This document shows, one piece after another, positions 36,958 through 45,855 of a DNA stretch of 64,000 bases (position 1 is the stretch's first letter; every line of letters begins with the position of its first letter). This DNA comes from Roseibium aggregatum (GTDB lineage: Bacteria > Pseudomonadota > Alphaproteobacteria > Rhizobiales > Stappiaceae): contig NZ_JAEKJZ010000006.1 in assembly GCF_017309185.1 (NCBI RefSeq), positions 372,001 to 436,000 of the forward strand, given 5' to 3'. The translations under genes and the position numbers were made by a program. Below the pieces are notes generated by a model, which did no database searches, had not been told where the DNA came from, and saw only the letters and a program-made list of their open reading frames with translations.

Positions 36958-37659
36958 ATGCCGAACTCCACCGCGATTTCCCTGTCAAACGTTCACCTGA
37001 GCCTCGGCGATGGCGCCGGCCGGGTGCATATTCTCAAGGGGATCGACCTGGAGATCGAAACAGGCGCCAGCGTCGGTCTTGTCGGGCCGTCCGGTTCCGG
37101 CAAATCGACGCTTCTGATGGTCATGGCCGGTCTTGAACGCGCGGACGAGGGCTCCGTGAAGGTCGCCGGGTCCGAGCTTGGACCGCTCAGCGAAGACCAG
37201 CTTGCCCGTTTCCGGGGCCGCAATGTCGGCATCATCTTCCAGTCTTTTCATCTCGTGCCCAACATGACGGCGCTTGAAAATGTGGCGGTGCCGCTGGAAC
37301 TCGACGGTCATGCCGACGCCTTTGCCAAGGCGGCCGCCGAACTCGAAGCTGTCGGCCTTGGCCACCGGCTCAATCACTACCCGGCGCAGATGTCCGGCGG
37401 CGAACAGCAGCGGGTCGCGGTCGCACGCGCGCTTGTCGCCGAACCCGCGATCCTGATCGCGGACGAGCCGACCGGCAATCTCGACGAGACGACCGGCGGA
37501 CAAATCGTGGAGCTGATGTTCGCCGCCCAGCGGGATCGCGGCACGACCCTCGTTCTTGTCACCCATGATCCGGGCCTCGCCGCGCAATGCGACCGCACCA
37601 TCCGTGTCCGTTCCGGCGGAATCGAGGAACGTGTGCCGCGCGAAGAGGCCTCCGCATGA
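36958..37659 (+). CDS. ybbA: YbbA-like ABC transporter ATP-binding protein
   Basis: 233 residues. Walker A GPSGSGKST, Q-loop IIFQSFHLVPNMTALEN, signature MSGGEQQRVAVARALV, Walker B ILIADEPTGNLD. MacB/LolD subfamily. Overlaps the permease gene by ATGA, so the two form one transporter, probably extracting lipids or peptides from the inner membrane. Confidence 0.93.
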   Translation: MPNSTAISLSNVHLSLGDGAGRVHILKGIDLEIETGASVGLVGPSGSGKSTLLMVMAGLERADEGSVKVAGSELGPLSEDQLARFRGRNVGIIFQSFHLVPNMTALENVAVPLELDGHADAFAKAAAELEAVGLGHRLNHYPAQMSGGEQQRVAVARALVAEPAILIADEPTGNLDETTGGQIVELMFAAQRDRGTTLVLVTHDPGLAAQCDRTIRVRSGGIEERVPREEASA

Positions 37660-40250
37660 GCGGCTTCGTTCCTGAAAAGTCCTCCGCTGGCAACCGGACC
37701 CTGGCCCTGGCCGTCCGTTTCGCCGTCCGGGAGCTCAGAGGTGGCCTCAGCGGATTTTACATCTTCATCGCCTGTATCGCACTGGGCGTCGCCGCCATTG
37801 CCGGCGTCACCTCGGTGTCCCGGTCTCTGACGGAAGGTATCTCCCGGGAAGGACAGGCGATCCTGGGGGGAGACCTGGAATTCGCGCTGATCCACAGGCA
37901 GGCCGATGCCGGCCAACTTGAATATCTGACCGGGCTCGGCGACGTGTCGCAGGTCGCGACCCTGCGGGCCATGGCCCGGCGAGAAGGCACGGATGCCCAG
38001 AGCGGCGATCAGTCGCTGGTGGAGCTGAAAGCGGTCGATGCGGCCTATCCGCTTTACGGCATCTTCAAGCTTGCCTCCGGACAACCCCTTCCCGAAGCGC
38101 TCGCCTTGCAAGACGGGATTTGGGGCGCGGTCGCCGACGCCTCGCTGCTGGCCCGCCTGGACATTTCTCTTGGAGACACCGTATCGCTTGGGCGAACGCG
38201 CGTGCGCATTACCGACACGATCGAAAACGAGCCCGACAAGCTTGCCGGCGGCATGGAATTCGGCCCGCGTCTGATGATCGCCGATGCGGCCGTCGCGGAC
38301 ACCGGCCTGATCCAGCCCGGCAGCCTCGTCAGGTGGCGTTACCGGGTCAAACTCTCTCCGCCCCCGAACCTGGAGGCGTTGGGCTCGGTTGTCGAGGAGG
38401 CCAGAAGCGCCCGGCCTGACGCCGGCTGGCGGGTGCGTTCGCGCGCCAACGCTTCGCCCGGTCTTCAGCGCAGCATCGATCAGTTCGCCCAGTTCCTGAC
38501 ACTGGTCGGTCTGACGGCCCTGGTCGTCGGCGGCGTCGGGGTCGCCAATGCGATCCGCGCCTATCTCGAAACCAAACGGGAGGTCATCGCCAGTTTCAAG
38601 TGCCTCGGGGCAACCGGAGGCTTCGTGTTTCAGATCTATCTGGTTCAGATGCTGGTGCTGGCCGCGATCGGCATCGCCATCGGCCTTGTCATCGGCGCCC
38701 TGATTCCCTTCGCCGCAGGTGCCGCGCTTTCCGGCGTGCTTCCGGTGGATCTCGCTGCCGGCATTTATCCCGCCGAACTGTCGCTCGGCCTCGTCTACGG
38801 GTTCCTGACGGCGCTCGCCTTCGCGCTTTGGCCGCTCGGCCGCGCCCACGACGTGCCGCCAACCGCCCTCTTCCGGGACATCGTGACGGGGGGACGCAAA
38901 CTGCCGCGCAAGCGCTACCTGGTGGCCACCGCTGCGACAGTCCTGCTTCTGGCCGGAATCGCGATCGTCCTGGCACATGACAAGTTCATCGCCGGCATTT
39001 ATATCGCTGCCTCCGCGGGCGCCTTCGTGCTTCTGGTCGCGGTGGCCCGGGCGATCATGTTCGCCGCCAGGCGTCTGCCGGCCGTGCGGACCACCGAATT
39101 GCGGTTGGCCATCGCCAATATTCACCGTCCGGGCGCCCTGACCCCCTCCGTGGTGCTGTCCCTCGGGCTCGGCCTGTCCCTGCTGGTCGCGCTGGCGCTC
39201 ATCGACGGCAACCTGCGCCGGGAGCTGACGGCGACCATCGCGGAGAAGGCGCCGAGCTTCTTCTTCATCGACATTCAAAGCCACGAGCGGGATGCCTTCG
39301 ATGCCCTGCTCCGGCAGGAGGCACCGGAGGCCACAATACAAAGCGTGCCGATGCTGCGCGGCCGGATTGTCAGTCTGAACGGTATTCCCACGGAGAAGTT
39401 CGAGCCCGTGAAGGAAGGATCCGGCTGGGTCTTGCGCGGCGATCGGGGCATCACCTACGAAGGCAAGGTTCCGAGAAACTCCAAGCTTGTCGAGGGCTCC
39501 TGGTGGCCGGAGGACTATGCGGGCCCACCGCTCGTCTCCTTCGATGCGGAAGTCGCGGAAGACCTGGGCCTCAAGATCGGGGACAAGATCAGCGTGAACG
39601 TTCTCGGGCGCGGAATCACCGCCGAGATCGCCAATCTGCGCGAGGTCGAGTGGCAATCGCTTGCGATCAATTTCGTGATGGTATTCTCGCCCAACACCTT
39701 CGCCGGCGCCCCACACGCCTATCTGATGACCCTGGGCTGGGAAGAAGACGTGCCCGCGGAAACCGAGCTCGGACTTCTGAAAACCACGTCCAACGCCTTT
39801 CCGACCGTGACCGCGGTCCGCGTCAAGGATGCCATCTCTCAGGTGAACGCGCTTGTCGCCCAACTGGCGTGGGCGATCCGCGGGGCGAGTTCCATCACCC
39901 TGATCGCCAGCGTCCTTGTGCTGGCCGGCGCTCTGGCGGCGGGTCATCGCAGCCGGATCTACGACGCGGTCATTCTCAAGACGCTCGGGGCGACCCGGCC
40001 CAGGCTGATCGCCGCCTACGGGCTGGAATACGCCATTTTGGGGCTCGCTACAGCGGTCTTCGCTCTGGTCGCCGGAGGCGTTGCCGCCTGGTACGTCATC
40101 ACCCAGGTCATGGGCGGTTCCTTTGTCCTGATGCCCCTGACGGCCGTCGGAGCGGCGCTCGTCGCGCTCGTTCTGACGGTCGGTTTCGGTCTGATCGGCA
40201 CCTGGCGTGTTCTGGGCGAGAAGCCGGCACCGGTCTTGCGGAACCTTTGA
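37656..40250 (+). CDS. ybbP: YbbP-like ABC transporter permease (FtsX fold)
   Basis: 864 residues from the ATG overlapping ybbA. N-terminal helix (GGLSGFYIFIACIALGVAAI), a large MacB-like periplasmic domain, then two FtsX permease domains (LTLVGLTALVVGGVGVANAI-type block near residue 280 and ASSITLIASVLVLAGALAAG near 750) with further helices between. This is the YbbP double-FtsX architecture and length. Pairs with YbbA; substrate unknown. Confidence 0.93.
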   Translation: MSGFVPEKSSAGNRTLALAVRFAVRELRGGLSGFYIFIACIALGVAAIAGVTSVSRSLTEGISREGQAILGGDLEFALIHRQADAGQLEYLTGLGDVSQVATLRAMARREGTDAQSGDQSLVELKAVDAAYPLYGIFKLASGQPLPEALALQDGIWGAVADASLLARLDISLGDTVSLGRTRVRITDTIENEPDKLAGGMEFGPRLMIADAAVADTGLIQPGSLVRWRYRVKLSPPPNLEALGSVVEEARSARPDAGWRVRSRANASPGLQRSIDQFAQFLTLVGLTALVVGGVGVANAIRAYLETKREVIASFKCLGATGGFVFQIYLVQMLVLAAIGIAIGLVIGALIPFAAGAALSGVLPVDLAAGIYPAELSLGLVYGFLTALAFALWPLGRAHDVPPTALFRDIVTGGRKLPRKRYLVATAATVLLLAGIAIVLAHDKFIAGIYIAASAGAFVLLVAVARAIMFAARRLPAVRTTELRLAIANIHRPGALTPSVVLSLGLGLSLLVALALIDGNLRRELTATIAEKAPSFFFIDIQSHERDAFDALLRQEAPEATIQSVPMLRGRIVSLNGIPTEKFEPVKEGSGWVLRGDRGITYEGKVPRNSKLVEGSWWPEDYAGPPLVSFDAEVAEDLGLKIGDKISVNVLGRGITAEIANLREVEWQSLAINFVMVFSPNTFAGAPHAYLMTLGWEEDVPAETELGLLKTTSNAFPTVTAVRVKDAISQVNALVAQLAWAIRGASSITLIASVLVLAGALAAGHRSRIYDAVILKTLGATRPRLIAAYGLEYAILGLATAVFALVAGGVAAWYVITQVMGGSFVLMPLTAVGAALVALVLTVGFGLIGTWRVLGEKPAPVLRNL

Positions 40251-40457
40251 CCCTGTGGAGCGGAATGAGGCTTGCGCCAGCTCCCGGCAGGCGGTCCCGG
40301 CGCCGGATCTCCGCAAACCCCTTCGGACTTTTGACAGTCTGTTTACGGGTGTCCGTAAATGATCGATCGTCCCGACGATAAATCCGCCTGCGCAACTTGC
40401 ATCCCTCTCCCATCTTGACTATCCGGTTGAGGACAGCCGAGAGACAGGGGGTTCCTC

Positions 40458-41231
40458 ATGATTGAACGCGCCGGAAAATTTGTTTTATGTAATCTACTCG
40501 CGGCGGCGGTGGTCGCTGCGTCATCTGTGGCGGCGTTTACGACGTCCGCCTTTGCCGAAAGCCCGTTTCACACCGGGGTCTGGCAATTGAACACGCCCGA
40601 CGGACCGAAGGGACTCGTGGTCAGCGACTGGCTGGTCTTCGAGGACGGCCTGCCGAAGCGCTGGCTTTACCGCCGCGCCGGCACCAACGATGCCAATCAG
40701 TTCGACTTCTTCACCCGGTCCATGGGCGACAGCGGCTATACGCCGGTCGGCATCCGGGTTTACCGCACCGGCGACAACGCGATGAAATATACGCTGGCGC
40801 CAAAGGGTCAGGATCCGGTCGAGGTGTCCGCGGTCCGGCTGTCCATTCCCAATTTCGAGAATTCCTGCCTGTCGGTCGAGAAAAAGGGCAAGCGCTTTTT
40901 CGGCAACTGGGTCGGCACCTCCGGTTCGAAGCTCAAAAAGCTGAACGTCCGGAAAAACCGTCTCACGATCGATGGCGAGGCGCGCGACATCGCGATCGAA
41001 GAAGTTCGTGTCGGCCGCATGGGCATCACCGAAGACGGTAAACCCATCGCCTTCCTGACGGATGCGGGCGGAGACTATGCCGTGCTGCAGTGGTTCAAGC
41101 CGGGCGTCAGTGTCGAGCAAATGCGTGACAAGGAAAAGGAAATCCTCGATTTTGCCTCAGAGGAAATCGTCCGTAATCCGGGCGGTACCTGTGACAGCCA
41201 GATCGCTTCTCGCCTGAAAGCGATGAAATAA
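40458..41231 (+). CDS. Exported protein of unknown function
   Basis: 257 residues. Signal peptide (LLAAAVVAASSVAAFTTSAFA-ES) then a beta-rich mature part with GVWQLNTPDGPKGLVVSDWL, a lone Cys in NFENSCLSVEKKGKRFFGNW and a second in GGTCDSQIA, which could pair. No recognised domain. Monocistronic; the 207-bp upstream region shows only a GACAGGGGG-type ribosome site before the ATG. Confidence 0.7.
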   Translation: MIERAGKFVLCNLLAAAVVAASSVAAFTTSAFAESPFHTGVWQLNTPDGPKGLVVSDWLVFEDGLPKRWLYRRAGTNDANQFDFFTRSMGDSGYTPVGIRVYRTGDNAMKYTLAPKGQDPVEVSAVRLSIPNFENSCLSVEKKGKRFFGNWVGTSGSKLKKLNVRKNRLTIDGEARDIAIEEVRVGRMGITEDGKPIAFLTDAGGDYAVLQWFKPGVSVEQMRDKEKEILDFASEEIVRNPGGTCDSQIASRLKAMK

Positions 41232-41307
41232 AAAAGCGATCTTTTAAACATATGGGCCTAATTTGCGGGCTGAAGCGAAAGAATTACGATTTTTTCAGGA
41301 ATCCCGT

Positions 41308-41336
41308 CTTGAGCTTATGTCCGCAATTTCCCATAT
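41308..41336 (+). promoter_or_regulatory. Sigma-32-like heat-shock promoter upstream of the Bax-inhibitor gene
   Basis: CTTGAGC (41308-41314), 15-bp spacer, CCCATAT (41330-41336). This matches the RpoH consensus CTTGAAA-N13-17-CCCATNT well, with CCC before CTTG also loosely kept (ATCCCGT). The predicted start site is near 41343, ahead of the palindrome at 41354 and the ATG at 41403. Confidence 0.55.
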
Positions 41337-41353
41337 GTTGAGGGAGTTGTGTT

Positions 41354-41371
41354 GCATGTGACGTCACATGC
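41354..41371. promoter_or_regulatory. 18-bp perfect palindrome, candidate operator
   Basis: GCATGTGAC meets its exact reverse complement GTCACATGC with no spacer. It lies 31 bp before the ATG at 41403 and just downstream of the predicted start site, the expected place for a repressor. Not a CRP site, which would need six bases between TGTGA and TCACA. Confidence 0.6.
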
Positions 41372-41402
41372 GAATTCAATCTGAAAGGGGATAAACACGA
41401 CC

Positions 41403-42185
41403 ATGTCGACCTTTGACCGTCAATCTCAAGGCGCCTACTCGGTCGCCGGCGCACGTGCCGAGGCCGGCATCGATCAGGGCCTTCGCGCCTACATGCTGGG
41501 CGTATACAACTATATGTCCATCGGTCTCGCGCTGACCGGCTTCTTCGCGCTGGCCACCGTCATGCTGGCAACCACCAGCGATCCGAACGCCGCCGCTGCC
41601 CAGCTCGGCAACGGACACATGCTCACGAACCTTGGCGTCGCCATCTACGGCAGCCCGCTGAAGTGGGTCGTCATGCTGGCACCGCTTGGCATGGTGTTCT
41701 GGCTGTCGTTCCGCATCCAGTCGATGAGCGCGTCGTCCGCCCGGACCTTGTTCCTGGTTTACGCCGGCGTCATGGGCATCTCCCTGTCCTCGATCTTCCT
41801 GGTCTACACCGGAGCGTCGATTGCCCGGGTCTTCTTCATCACCGCAGCATCCTTCGGCGCGCTGAGCCTGTTCGGCTACACGACCAAGAAGGACCTGTCC
41901 GGCTGGGGCTCGTTCCTGTTCATGGGCCTGATCGGCATCGTGATCGCTTCGCTGGTAAACATCTTCATGGCGTCTTCCGCTCTGCAGTTCGCCATCTCCG
42001 TGATCGGCGTCCTGGTGTTCGCCGGCCTGACCGCCTACGACACCCAGCAGATCAAGGAAATGTACTACGAAGGCGACAGCAGCGAAGTCGCCACCAAGAA
42101 GTCCGTCATGGGCGCCCTGCGTCTTTACCTGGACTTCATCAACCTGTTCCTCATGCTGTTGCAGCTTTTCGGCAACCGCGAATAA
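41403..42185 (+). CDS. Bax inhibitor-1/YccA family membrane protein
   Basis: 260 residues, seven hydrophobic helices. Contains AGIDQGLRAYMLGVYNYMSI near the N terminus, YTGASIARVFFITAASFGA centrally and FAGLTAYDTQQIKEMYY near helix 6, the BI-1/TMBIM signature. In bacteria such proteins are pH-sensitive calcium leak channels (YetJ) or FtsH modulators (YccA). The heat-shock-like promoter fits the latter. Well-formed terminator follows. Confidence 0.92.
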   Translation: MSTFDRQSQGAYSVAGARAEAGIDQGLRAYMLGVYNYMSIGLALTGFFALATVMLATTSDPNAAAAQLGNGHMLTNLGVAIYGSPLKWVVMLAPLGMVFWLSFRIQSMSASSARTLFLVYAGVMGISLSSIFLVYTGASIARVFFITAASFGALSLFGYTTKKDLSGWGSFLFMGLIGIVIASLVNIFMASSALQFAISVIGVLVFAGLTAYDTQQIKEMYYEGDSSEVATKKSVMGALRLYLDFINLFLMLLQLFGNRE

Positions 42186-42211
42186 GCCCGCAGCTTCCAG
42201 AGCAGAACGAG

Positions 42212-42237
42212 AAAGCCCGGCCAAGTCGCCGGGCTTT
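42212..42237 (+). terminator. Rho-independent terminator of the Bax-inhibitor gene
   Basis: AAAGCCCGGC pairs with GCCGGGCTTT around CAAGTC, followed directly by more T residues (seven in total). Strong and canonical. Confidence 0.88.
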
Positions 42238-42302
42238 TTTTTGACTGCCGCAAGAGGCAGGCTCCAGACCCAGTCGGTCGGGAGCTTGAATTGCGGTTGG
42301 TG

Positions 42303-42692
42303 TTACGCCTCGACGACCCTGAGGTGCTTTTTCTTTTCCAGAACCCTGAGCACTTGCGCCAGATCGTGGCCGCGTTTCAGGATCATGCCGCCTGTCGCAA
42401 CCACCGAGTAGGCGCCCTGCCGGCGGGCCAGCTTCGGGTCTTTCTCGATCCGGTAGAGCGGCATCTCGGAAGACCGTCTGAAGACGGAAAACACCGCCCT
42501 GTCCTTCAGGAGATCGATGGCATAGTCGCGCCACTCTCCATCCGCGACCATGCGACCATAAAGCCTCAGGATGGTGTCGAGCTCGCGCCGGTTGAAGGAA
42601 ACGACAGGTTTGGGCGGGGGACCCGGGGGAGTTAGAGGCGCGGGACCTGGTCCCGTGCCCCGCTGAGACGCGCTGTCATCGGCTTCGCTCAT
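42303..42692 (-). CDS. DUF2794 protein
   Basis: 129 residues from ATG 42692, preceded by GGAGG about 5 bases upstream. A Pro-rich N terminus leads to VSFNRRELDTILRLYGRMVA, DGEWRDYAIDLLKD and IEKDPKLARRQGAYSVV, the DUF2794 signature found almost only in alphaproteobacteria. Cytosolic, no known function. Convergent with the Bax-inhibitor gene. Confidence 0.9.
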   Translation of the reverse strand: MSEADDSASQRGTGPGPAPLTPPGPPPKPVVSFNRRELDTILRLYGRMVADGEWRDYAIDLLKDRAVFSVFRRSSEMPLYRIEKDPKLARRQGAYSVVATGGMILKRGHDLAQVLRVLEKKKHLRVVEA

Positions 42693-43014
42693 TCCGCCTC
42701 CATTCGCTCGCGTTCCGGCATGGACCGGGTTGCGAACGCCAATCACCCTGTCACCTGACTGTCATGATGCGTTGGCTTTGGCTCCGGTTGCAAGCCCCAA
42801 TCCCAGAAAGGCCAAAATTGGGCGAGCGCGGGCTTGTTTTATCGCATGAGACCCGGTGTCCGCGCCGGGTAACCGGCCGGCCGGCAGCCGGATCCCGCGG
42901 TGAGGACTGGAGACTTAAAAAACCGTCCTCTGCATTTTTATCAGGTTTTTCCTTCCCGGAAGGTATAAAAGTGACGTTGCGTAAGAAAATCCAGAAAATT
43001 TATGCATATTTTCC

Positions 43015-43207
43015 ATGAAATTGCCGCATTCCAGCCCTTGGCCAGCCATTTTGAGCTCCCATATTAGGATCATACCCTGATGGGTAAGACCAGTAGAAGC
43101 CTCGGAATGCATTAGCCCCCCAGCCCCCCGGGGTTTTTGCCGGTCTGCCTGATTTAATGCGTCAAACATCAGGGCAACTGAAGGGCCGGCTCCACGCCGG
43201 CCCTTTT
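43015..43207 (+). ncRNA. Possible structured small RNA
   Basis: The 514-bp gap 42693-43206 has no supported gene. On the plus strand a candidate promoter (TTGCGT 42977-42982, 18 bp, TATGCA 43001-43006) precedes paired elements: GCATTCC/GGAATGC (43026/43104), TACCC/GGGTA (~43073-43086), CCTGAT/ATCAGG (43148/43168) and a terminator at 43181-43205. Together they outline a ~190-nt folded transcript. No family is recognised; expression is inferred. Confidence 0.3.
43181..43205 (+). terminator. Intrinsic terminator-like hairpin
   Basis: AAGGGCCGGC pairs with GCCGGCCCTT around TCCAC, followed by TT on the plus strand. It lies 2 bp beyond the stop of the minus-strand MocR gene, so it may instead end that transcript, though the minus-strand tail (CAGTTG) is weaker. 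Confidence 0.65.
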
Positions 43208-44607
43208 CATGTCACGCGTCCAACGCTTTCCCTCAAAAAGTCGATGAATCTCGGATCGGTGCCATAGGCAACGTTCACTCGCATCGCAGCCCGCTGGAAG
43301 TTCTTCCGGCTGGGATGAAAAACGGCCCCCGGAGAAATGAAAATGCTCTGTGTGCTGGCCTCCGCGCACAATTCCTGTTCGCTGACGCCCTCCGGAAACT
43401 GCACCCAGAGATAAAACCCCGGAATGGAGCTTTCGGTCACGGTGAGTCCGAGGCCCTCCATCTGCGCGAAGGCCGCCTTGTACGCGTCCTCGACCCGGGC
43501 TCGAAGCCTGCGCAGGTGACGCAGGTAATGACCCGTTTGAATGAGGTTGAAAACGAAGCGCTCAACATGGTCGGAAGAATTGACCAGGGTGACCATCTTG
43601 ATGTCCGCGAGACGCCTTATGATCTCGGGATTTCCCGCGACGTAGCCGCAACGCAGACTGGCTGAAAGCGTCTTGGAGAAGGAGCCCAGATACAGAACCC
43701 GGTTGAGCTGGTCGAGCGCCGCCAGCCGCGGCAAGGTCACGGGCAGGATATCCGCCAGGGCATCGTTTTCGACCAGAAGAAACCCCCAGCGTTCCGCCAG
43801 TTGCATCAGGCCGAACGATCGGGAGGGAGACAGCGATCCGCCGGTCGGATTGTGACCGTGCGACTGGGTGAAGAACATCTTCGGTCTGTGAACCGCGAGT
43901 TTCGCGGTCAGGTCTTCAAGGTCGGGTCCGTCCCGGTCCCGGCGTATTCCGACGATTCTGACCTTGGCGAAGGTCAGCTTGGAAAACAGAGGGTAGTAAC
44001 CGGGTTCGTCGACGAAAACGGTGTCGCCGGGCTCCGTGAGGTGGCGGATGATCAGATCCAGCCCGTGGTTGACACCGTGGGTCAGGAGCAGGCCGTCCGG
44101 GCTTACGGGAATGGAACGCTCCAGAAGCTGGACCCGCAGCCGTTCCCGCAAGGGGCCGTATCCCCAGCAGCTCCCGTAGCCGAATTCGATCGCATCCGGA
44201 TAGGGGGCCTTTGCGTTGGCGAAATGCCGTTTGAGCTCGGACCCTTCCATCCAGAAGGGCGGGGGGCGGCCATCGCCGGGGCGAACTTCATAGTGTTGTT
44301 CAAGTTGCTCGCGCAGAAGGGAGACTCCGTCGACCGCCTCCGTGACGTGAGGCGCGGGGGAGGGAGGCGCCGGGGGTTTTACCTGCGACATATAGTATCC
44401 GGAGCCGGCGCGCGCTTCGAGCAGTCCGCGCGCCACCAGCCTGTCGTAGGCTTCCGCCATGGTGTTTTTCGAAACGCCGTTCTCGCGTGCGGCCTGGCGA
44501 ATGGACGGCAGACGCTCGAAGGTCTTGTAGCCGCCCGACTCCAGCATCAGGGCGACCTTTTCAACGATCTGGTCGACACGAGACAGTCGACGGTTGCCAT
44601 TTGTCAC
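43207..44607 (-). CDS. MocR-type GntR/aminotransferase transcriptional regulator
   Basis: 466 residues. N-terminal GntR winged helix (ERLPSIRQAARENGVSKNTM; YDRLVARGLLEARAGSGYY), a linker with PPAPPSPAPH, then a fold-type I aminotransferase domain with LLLTHGVNHGLDLIIRHL, DEPGYYPLF and the PLP lysine in YLGSFSKTLSASLRCG. Full MocR length. Divergent from dctPQM-mvaA with 134 bp between; regulator of that operon by position. Confidence 0.92.
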   Translation of the reverse strand: MTNGNRRLSRVDQIVEKVALMLESGGYKTFERLPSIRQAARENGVSKNTMAEAYDRLVARGLLEARAGSGYYMSQVKPPAPPSPAPHVTEAVDGVSLLREQLEQHYEVRPGDGRPPPFWMEGSELKRHFANAKAPYPDAIEFGYGSCWGYGPLRERLRVQLLERSIPVSPDGLLLTHGVNHGLDLIIRHLTEPGDTVFVDEPGYYPLFSKLTFAKVRIVGIRRDRDGPDLEDLTAKLAVHRPKMFFTQSHGHNPTGGSLSPSRSFGLMQLAERWGFLLVENDALADILPVTLPRLAALDQLNRVLYLGSFSKTLSASLRCGYVAGNPEIIRRLADIKMVTLVNSSDHVERFVFNLIQTGHYLRHLRRLRARVEDAYKAAFAQMEGLGLTVTESSIPGFYLWVQFPEGVSEQELCAEASTQSIFISPGAVFHPSRKNFQRAAMRVNVAYGTDPRFIDFLRESVGRVT

Positions 44608-44631
44608 GGTAATTGTGCCTCTGCTGATGCT

Positions 44632-44679
44632 GGGACAGTGTCGCCTTCATTCCCGAAAATTGTCCCTTGATTGTCCCTT
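44632..44679. promoter_or_regulatory. Candidate MocR operator: two direct repeats plus inverted half-site
   Basis: ATTGTCCCTT occurs at 44659-44668 and again at 44670-44679, 11 bp apart (one helical turn), and its inverse GGGACA is at 44632-44637. MocR regulators such as PdxR are known to bind two direct repeats and one inverted repeat. Specific binding here is inferred. Confidence 0.55.
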
Positions 44680-44741
44680 TAATTTCTATGACAGTTTCCG
44701 CCATTAGTCGAGGAAACGACTCTTTCCCAGGGAGGAAAACC

Positions 44742-45773
44742 ATGAATTCAGTCAACAGACGCGGCCTGCTTGCTGGCGCCGCATTCGGTGGAGCCGCGCT
44801 TGCCGCACCGGCCACGGTTCAGGCACAGGATGCCGTGGAATGGCGCATGCAGGCGCTTTGGGACGCGGGCACGACACCTTTCGAATACGAGAAGAAATTC
44901 GTCGAGCGCATTGCCGAACTCACGGACGGCAAGTTCAACATCAAGCTTTTTTCCGCCGGACAGCTGGTCCCGGCGAACCAGGCATTCGATGCGGTTCGCG
45001 CCGGCGCTTTCCAGCTCATGAAGACCTTCGACGGCTATGAAGCCGGCAAGATCCCGGCCTTCGCCTTCACCTCGACGATTCCGTTCGGTTTCCCGGACTC
45101 CGATCAGTATGAAGCCTGGTTCTACGAGCTCGGCGGCCTGGACCTGGCCCGGGAAGCCTACGCCAAGGCCGGCCTGTTCTACATCGCGCCGACCGTCTAT
45201 GGCGAAGAGCCGATCCATTCCACGGTGCGCATGGAAAGCATCGCCGACATGGCCGGCAAGAAAGGCCGCTTCGTCGGGCTCGCTTCGGCCGTCATGGGAG
45301 ATCTCGGCGTGGCGGTGACACCGCTGGCGACCGCGGAAGTCTACACGGCGCTTGAAAAAGGTCTGATCGATTTCGCCGATCGGGGCGATCTGACGGCAAA
45401 CTACGAAGCCGGTCTCGCGGAAGTGGCCAAGTTCATCATTCTGCCCGGTGTGCACCAGCCGACTACGGCCACGAGCTATGTGGCCAACCAGGCTGCCTAT
45501 CAGGGGCTGCCCGAGGCCTACAAGGCAGCGCTTGCCGTCGCGGCCCGCGAAGTTTCCGGATCGCTGCGCCAGCACATTCTGGTCCAGAACGTGGAAGTAC
45601 TGAAAAAATACGAAAACGACGGTGTCGAAGTCATCCGTCTCGATGAAGGCGATATCGCCGAGAACCGCGCCAAGGCGATGGAGTCCTGGAAAAAAGCCAC
45701 CAAAGGCGACGATCTGGCCAACCGCGTGCTTTCGAGCCAGATCGACTTTATGACGGCTCTGGGACTGGTATAA
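44742..45773 (+). CDS. dctP: TRAP transporter solute-binding protein DctP
   Basis: 343 residues from ATG 44742, with GGAGG 7 bp upstream. The signal peptide carries twin arginines (SVNRRGLLAGAAFGGAALAA), so export may use Tat. Mature protein follows the DctP pattern: YEKKFVERIAELTDGKFNIK, then LFSAGQLVPANQAFDAVRAG and FVGLASAVMGDLGVAVTPL. It captures a carboxylate substrate in the periplasm. Gene order with mvaA suggests mevalonate. Confidence 0.93.
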   Translation: MNSVNRRGLLAGAAFGGAALAAPATVQAQDAVEWRMQALWDAGTTPFEYEKKFVERIAELTDGKFNIKLFSAGQLVPANQAFDAVRAGAFQLMKTFDGYEAGKIPAFAFTSTIPFGFPDSDQYEAWFYELGGLDLAREAYAKAGLFYIAPTVYGEEPIHSTVRMESIADMAGKKGRFVGLASAVMGDLGVAVTPLATAEVYTALEKGLIDFADRGDLTANYEAGLAEVAKFIILPGVHQPTTATSYVANQAAYQGLPEAYKAALAVAAREVSGSLRQHILVQNVEVLKKYENDGVEVIRLDEGDIAENRAKAMESWKKATKGDDLANRVLSSQIDFMTALGLV

Positions 45774-45789
45774 AACTTCCTCCCCGACT

Positions 45790-45823
45790 GACGGTGGGCC
45801 GTGCCTTTGCGCGGCCCACCGTC
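45790..45823 (+). terminator. Intra-operon hairpin between dctP and dctQ
   Basis: GACGGTGGGCCG pairs perfectly with CGGCCCACCGTC (12 bp) around a 10-nt loop, 16 bp after the dctP stop. Probably a partial terminator or 3'-end stabiliser that raises binding-protein mRNA over the membrane genes. Confidence 0.65.
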
Positions 45824-45855
45824 CCTTTGCCTCAAGTACGCGCGTTCTCAGTTCC

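Noticed and set aside
37377..40316. 979-codon open frame on the minus strand
   Set aside because: It is antisense to ybbA-ybbP, has no domain signal and shows the Gln/Gly/Arg/Asp-rich composition of a GC-rich shadow frame.
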